This document shows positions 4,508-6,459 of a stretch of DNA of 6,459 nt, one piece after another. Both the position numbers and the translations under genes were made by a program. The stretch comes from Ignavibacteriota bacterium. Lineage in GTDB: Bacteria > Bacteroidota > Ignavibacteria > Tepidaquicellales > Tepidaquicellaceae. Within the stretch, counting starts at the first letter, position 1. Every line of letters begins with the position of its first letter. The notes beneath the pieces were generated by a model. It ran no database searches, was not told where the DNA came from, and was given only the letters and a program-made list of their open reading frames with translations. The stretch covers positions 1-6,459 of the forward strand of contig PNBM01000303.1 of assembly GCA_003135995.1 (NCBI GenBank), read 5' to 3'.

Positions 4508-6459
4508 TTGAAAAAATTGTTATTTACTTTACTCGTTTTTCATTTCTCATTTCTAATTTTAAATGCACAGTGGGTTCAGACAAACGGTCCGTACGGAAAC
4601 GGTATAATCAGGTGCTTTGCTGTATCCGGAAATAATATTTTCGGCGGGTCTTATTCGCTCGGTGTTTTCCTTTCAACAAACAACGGCGATACATGGGCTC
4701 CGACTTCACTTAATAATGTTGCCGTTCTTACAATGTTTGCAAACGGAACAACTATATATGCGGGGACAAATTTCGGAGCATACCGTACTACCAATAATGG
4801 TCAAAGCTGGACATTCATTAACGATGGATTACCGGTTTACGGCGGTCAGGATGTTTATACTTTTGCACTAAAAGGTTCAAATTTATATATCGGTACAGAT
4901 GCCGGAATTTATGTATCCTCAAATAACGGGAATAACTGGAATTCATTGGCTTTAACCGATAAACTGGTTACGGCTCTACTTGTAAACGGAAATAATATAT
5001 TTGCAGGAACCTGGAATAATTATTCTTCCGATTCAGCAGTAATGATATCTACAAACAATGGATTGAACTGGGCAAACGCCGGTTTAGGTCACAATAATAT
5101 AAAATATCTGGTTTCAAGCGGGAATAATATTTTTGCACTTACAGATGTTGAAAGCAGTAATCTTTATCTCACAACAAATAACGGTCAAACGTGGGTTCAA
5201 AGAGGATTGTCAAATTTTTATTTGTATTGTCTTGCTTTCAGCGGAACAACATTATTTGCAGGAACTAACGAAATGCAGGATAATCATATAATGCGTTCAA
5301 ATGATTATGGCGCAAACTGGATATCAGCGAGTAACGGTTTATTATCATCTTCAGCAATCCGATCTATCGCCGTTAATGGAAGTTATTTGTTTGCTGCAAC
5401 TGAAGAAATATCCAGAAACGATGTTTACCGCTCCACAAACAACGGAGACAACTGGTATCTTTCAAATACAGGAATGTGCTATAAATTAGTTCTCTCACTT
5501 GCTTCGTTTGGTTCTAATATTTTTGCCGGAACTTATGTTGGGGGAGTTTACTATTCTTCGAACAATGGAAATAATTGGTCAGCTGTTAATAACGGCTTGC
5601 CTAATAAACCAATTGATGTACTTGCATCGACAGGAAATTATTTGTATGCGGGAGTCGGAGTTATTGATAATACAGGTTATGGTATTTTTCGTACGTCTGA
5701 TAACGGTCTGAATTGGTATCAAACGGGATTGAATGATGTTCAGGTAACTCATCTTATAACTAACGGTAATATAATTTATGCAGGCGGTAATTCTGCCACA
5801 ACAGCAAGCAGAATATTTCTTTCTACTGATTATGGCGCAAGCTGGACTTCAATATGCTCGAATTATAATGATATAGTTGCTCTTGCTGTAACCGGCTCAA
5901 GTATTTTTGCTGCTTTTAATACTGACAGTTTATATCGCTCGACGAATAACGGTGTTAACTGGGTCGTAGTTAATAATGGGATTCCAAGTATGTATATAAA
6001 TGCAATTACGACGATAAACAATAATATTCTTGTGGGAACAGGTGGAAACGGTATCTTTCTCTCAACTAACAATGGAAATAACTGGTCGCCTGTAAATAAT
6101 GGTTTACCTGAAGCTGAATATAGTTCGGTTTTAAGATTTGTAACAAACGGTTCTTATATATTTGCGGGAATGGGTGAGGCATATCAGGGAACTGTGAAAT
6201 TGATATATCTTTCTACGAATAATGGAGTTACATGGATAAATAAATCACAAGGTATGGATACAATTTCAGTTTGGGTGCCCTCAATGTTGGTAGCAAACAA
6301 TTATATTTTTGCAGGAACTGATATTCAAAGTGGTCAGGGTGATTTTGGAACATCAGTCTGGCGCCGCTCTTATAACGATATAATTGGTATAAATAAAATT
6401 TCAGAACTCGTTCCTTCTTCTTATTCCTTAAAACAAAACTATCCGAATCCGTTTAATCC
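4508..6459 (+). CDS. Secreted Asp-box beta-propeller protein with T9SS sorting domain (3' end cut by window)
   Basis: An open frame of 650 codons plus two bases, running off the window. Residues 1-20 are a signal peptide (MKKLLFTLL start, likely cut after LNA). Thirteen Asp-box-like motifs start at residues 56, 94, 137, 181, 222, 264, 309, 350, 396, 439, 478, 519 and 569, spaced 38-50 residues, each usually preceded by a GNNIFAGT-like strand and often followed by NNGLP. Such motifs occur in sialidase, sortilin and YCF48-like propellers; 13 or 14 blades suggest two seven-bladed propellers. No sialidase catalytic set was recognised, so binding or structure is likelier than catalysis. After VWRRSYND (618-624) comes SSYSLKQNYPNPFN at 637-650, the beginning of the T9SS type A sorting domain; roughly 60-80 more residues would be expected. 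The protein should cross the outer membrane by T9SS and be surface-attached or released. Ligand unknown. Confidence 0.93.
   Translation, partial: MKKLLFTLLVFHFSFLILNAQWVQTNGPYGNGIIRCFAVSGNNIFGGSYSLGVFLSTNNGDTWAPTSLNNVAVLTMFANGTTIYAGTNFGAYRTTNNGQSWTFINDGLPVYGGQDVYTFALKGSNLYIGTDAGIYVSSNNGNNWNSLALTDKLVTALLVNGNNIFAGTWNNYSSDSAVMISTNNGLNWANAGLGHNNIKYLVSSGNNIFALTDVESSNLYLTTNNGQTWVQRGLSNFYLYCLAFSGTTLFAGTNEMQDNHIMRSNDYGANWISASNGLLSSSAIRSIAVNGSYLFAATEEISRNDVYRSTNNGDNWYLSNTGMCYKLVLSLASFGSNIFAGTYVGGVYYSSNNGNNWSAVNNGLPNKPIDVLASTGNYLYAGVGVIDNTGYGIFRTSDNGLNWYQTGLNDVQVTHLITNGNIIYAGGNSATTASRIFLSTDYGASWTSICSNYNDIVALAVTGSSIFAAFNTDSLYRSTNNGVNWVVVNNGIPSMYINAITTINNNILVGTGGNGIFLSTNNGNNWSPVNNGLPEAEYSSVLRFVTNGSYIFAGMGEAYQGTVKLIYLSTNNGVTWINKSQGMDTISVWVPSMLVANNYIFAGTDIQSGQGDFGTSVWRRSYNDIIGINKISELVPSSYSLKQNYPNPFN

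Noticed and set aside
4617..6072. Several 60-85-codon ORFs within the last 1.9 kb, on both strands
   Set aside because: All are in other frames of the continuous Asp-box protein frame from 4508, which alone gives regular repeats, a signal peptide and a T9SS signal.
4508..6459. Sialidase (neuraminidase) function for the Asp-box protein
   Set aside because: Asp boxes occur in many non-enzymatic propellers, and the FRIP motif, arginine triad and nucleophilic tyrosine of sialidases could not be identified.

Overview
The window looks like AT-rich chromosomal DNA from the Ignavibacteria/Chlorobi side of the Bacteroidota (FCB) group. The best clue is the last gene. It is a secreted repeat protein whose end carries QNYPNPFNP, the form of the type IX secretion (T9SS) type A sorting signal typical of Ignavibacteria-like genomes. 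A Tat-exported Fe-S protein, a HybB/NrfD membrane protein and a multihaem cytochrome c point to an anaerobic or facultative, menaquinone-based respiratory chain. The lineage is inferred from these features only; no database was searched.

Layout. 1-491 has no gene: it holds a strong intrinsic terminator (74-103) for an upstream plus-strand transcript, a 104-base stretch without a single G on the plus strand (107-210) that includes a G-quadruplex-type motif on the minus strand, and an AT-rich leader with an inverted repeat and a TATAAT box. 492-3861 is a tight three-gene operon, each junction being an ATGA stop/start overlap: a HybA-like protein with four 4Fe-4S clusters, a HybB/NrfD-family quinol-oxidoreductase membrane subunit, and a cytochrome c with 12 CXXCH motifs plus one CX3CH. 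Together they look like a membrane complex passing electrons between menaquinol and periplasmic haems. It is built like the Hmc/Qrc/Cbc-type complexes, and no hydrogenase catalytic subunit is in view.

3862-4507 is non-coding or degraded. It carries three direct 91-bp repeats and the start of a fourth, each opening with a GC-rich hairpin of the widespread ATTCCCGC/GCGGGAAT type. Then come a 48-codon ORF whose first residues match the start of small GIY-YIG nucleases, an inverted copy of part of the repeat, and a second kind of hairpin. This is the most unusual part of the window: a REP-like array beside what looks like a nuclease-gene remnant.

4508 to the window end is one long open frame, starting at TTG behind a strong Shine-Dalgarno sequence. 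It encodes a signal peptide, 13 Asp-box-like repeats (probably two beta-propellers) and the start of a T9SS sorting domain. The gene is cut by the window end.
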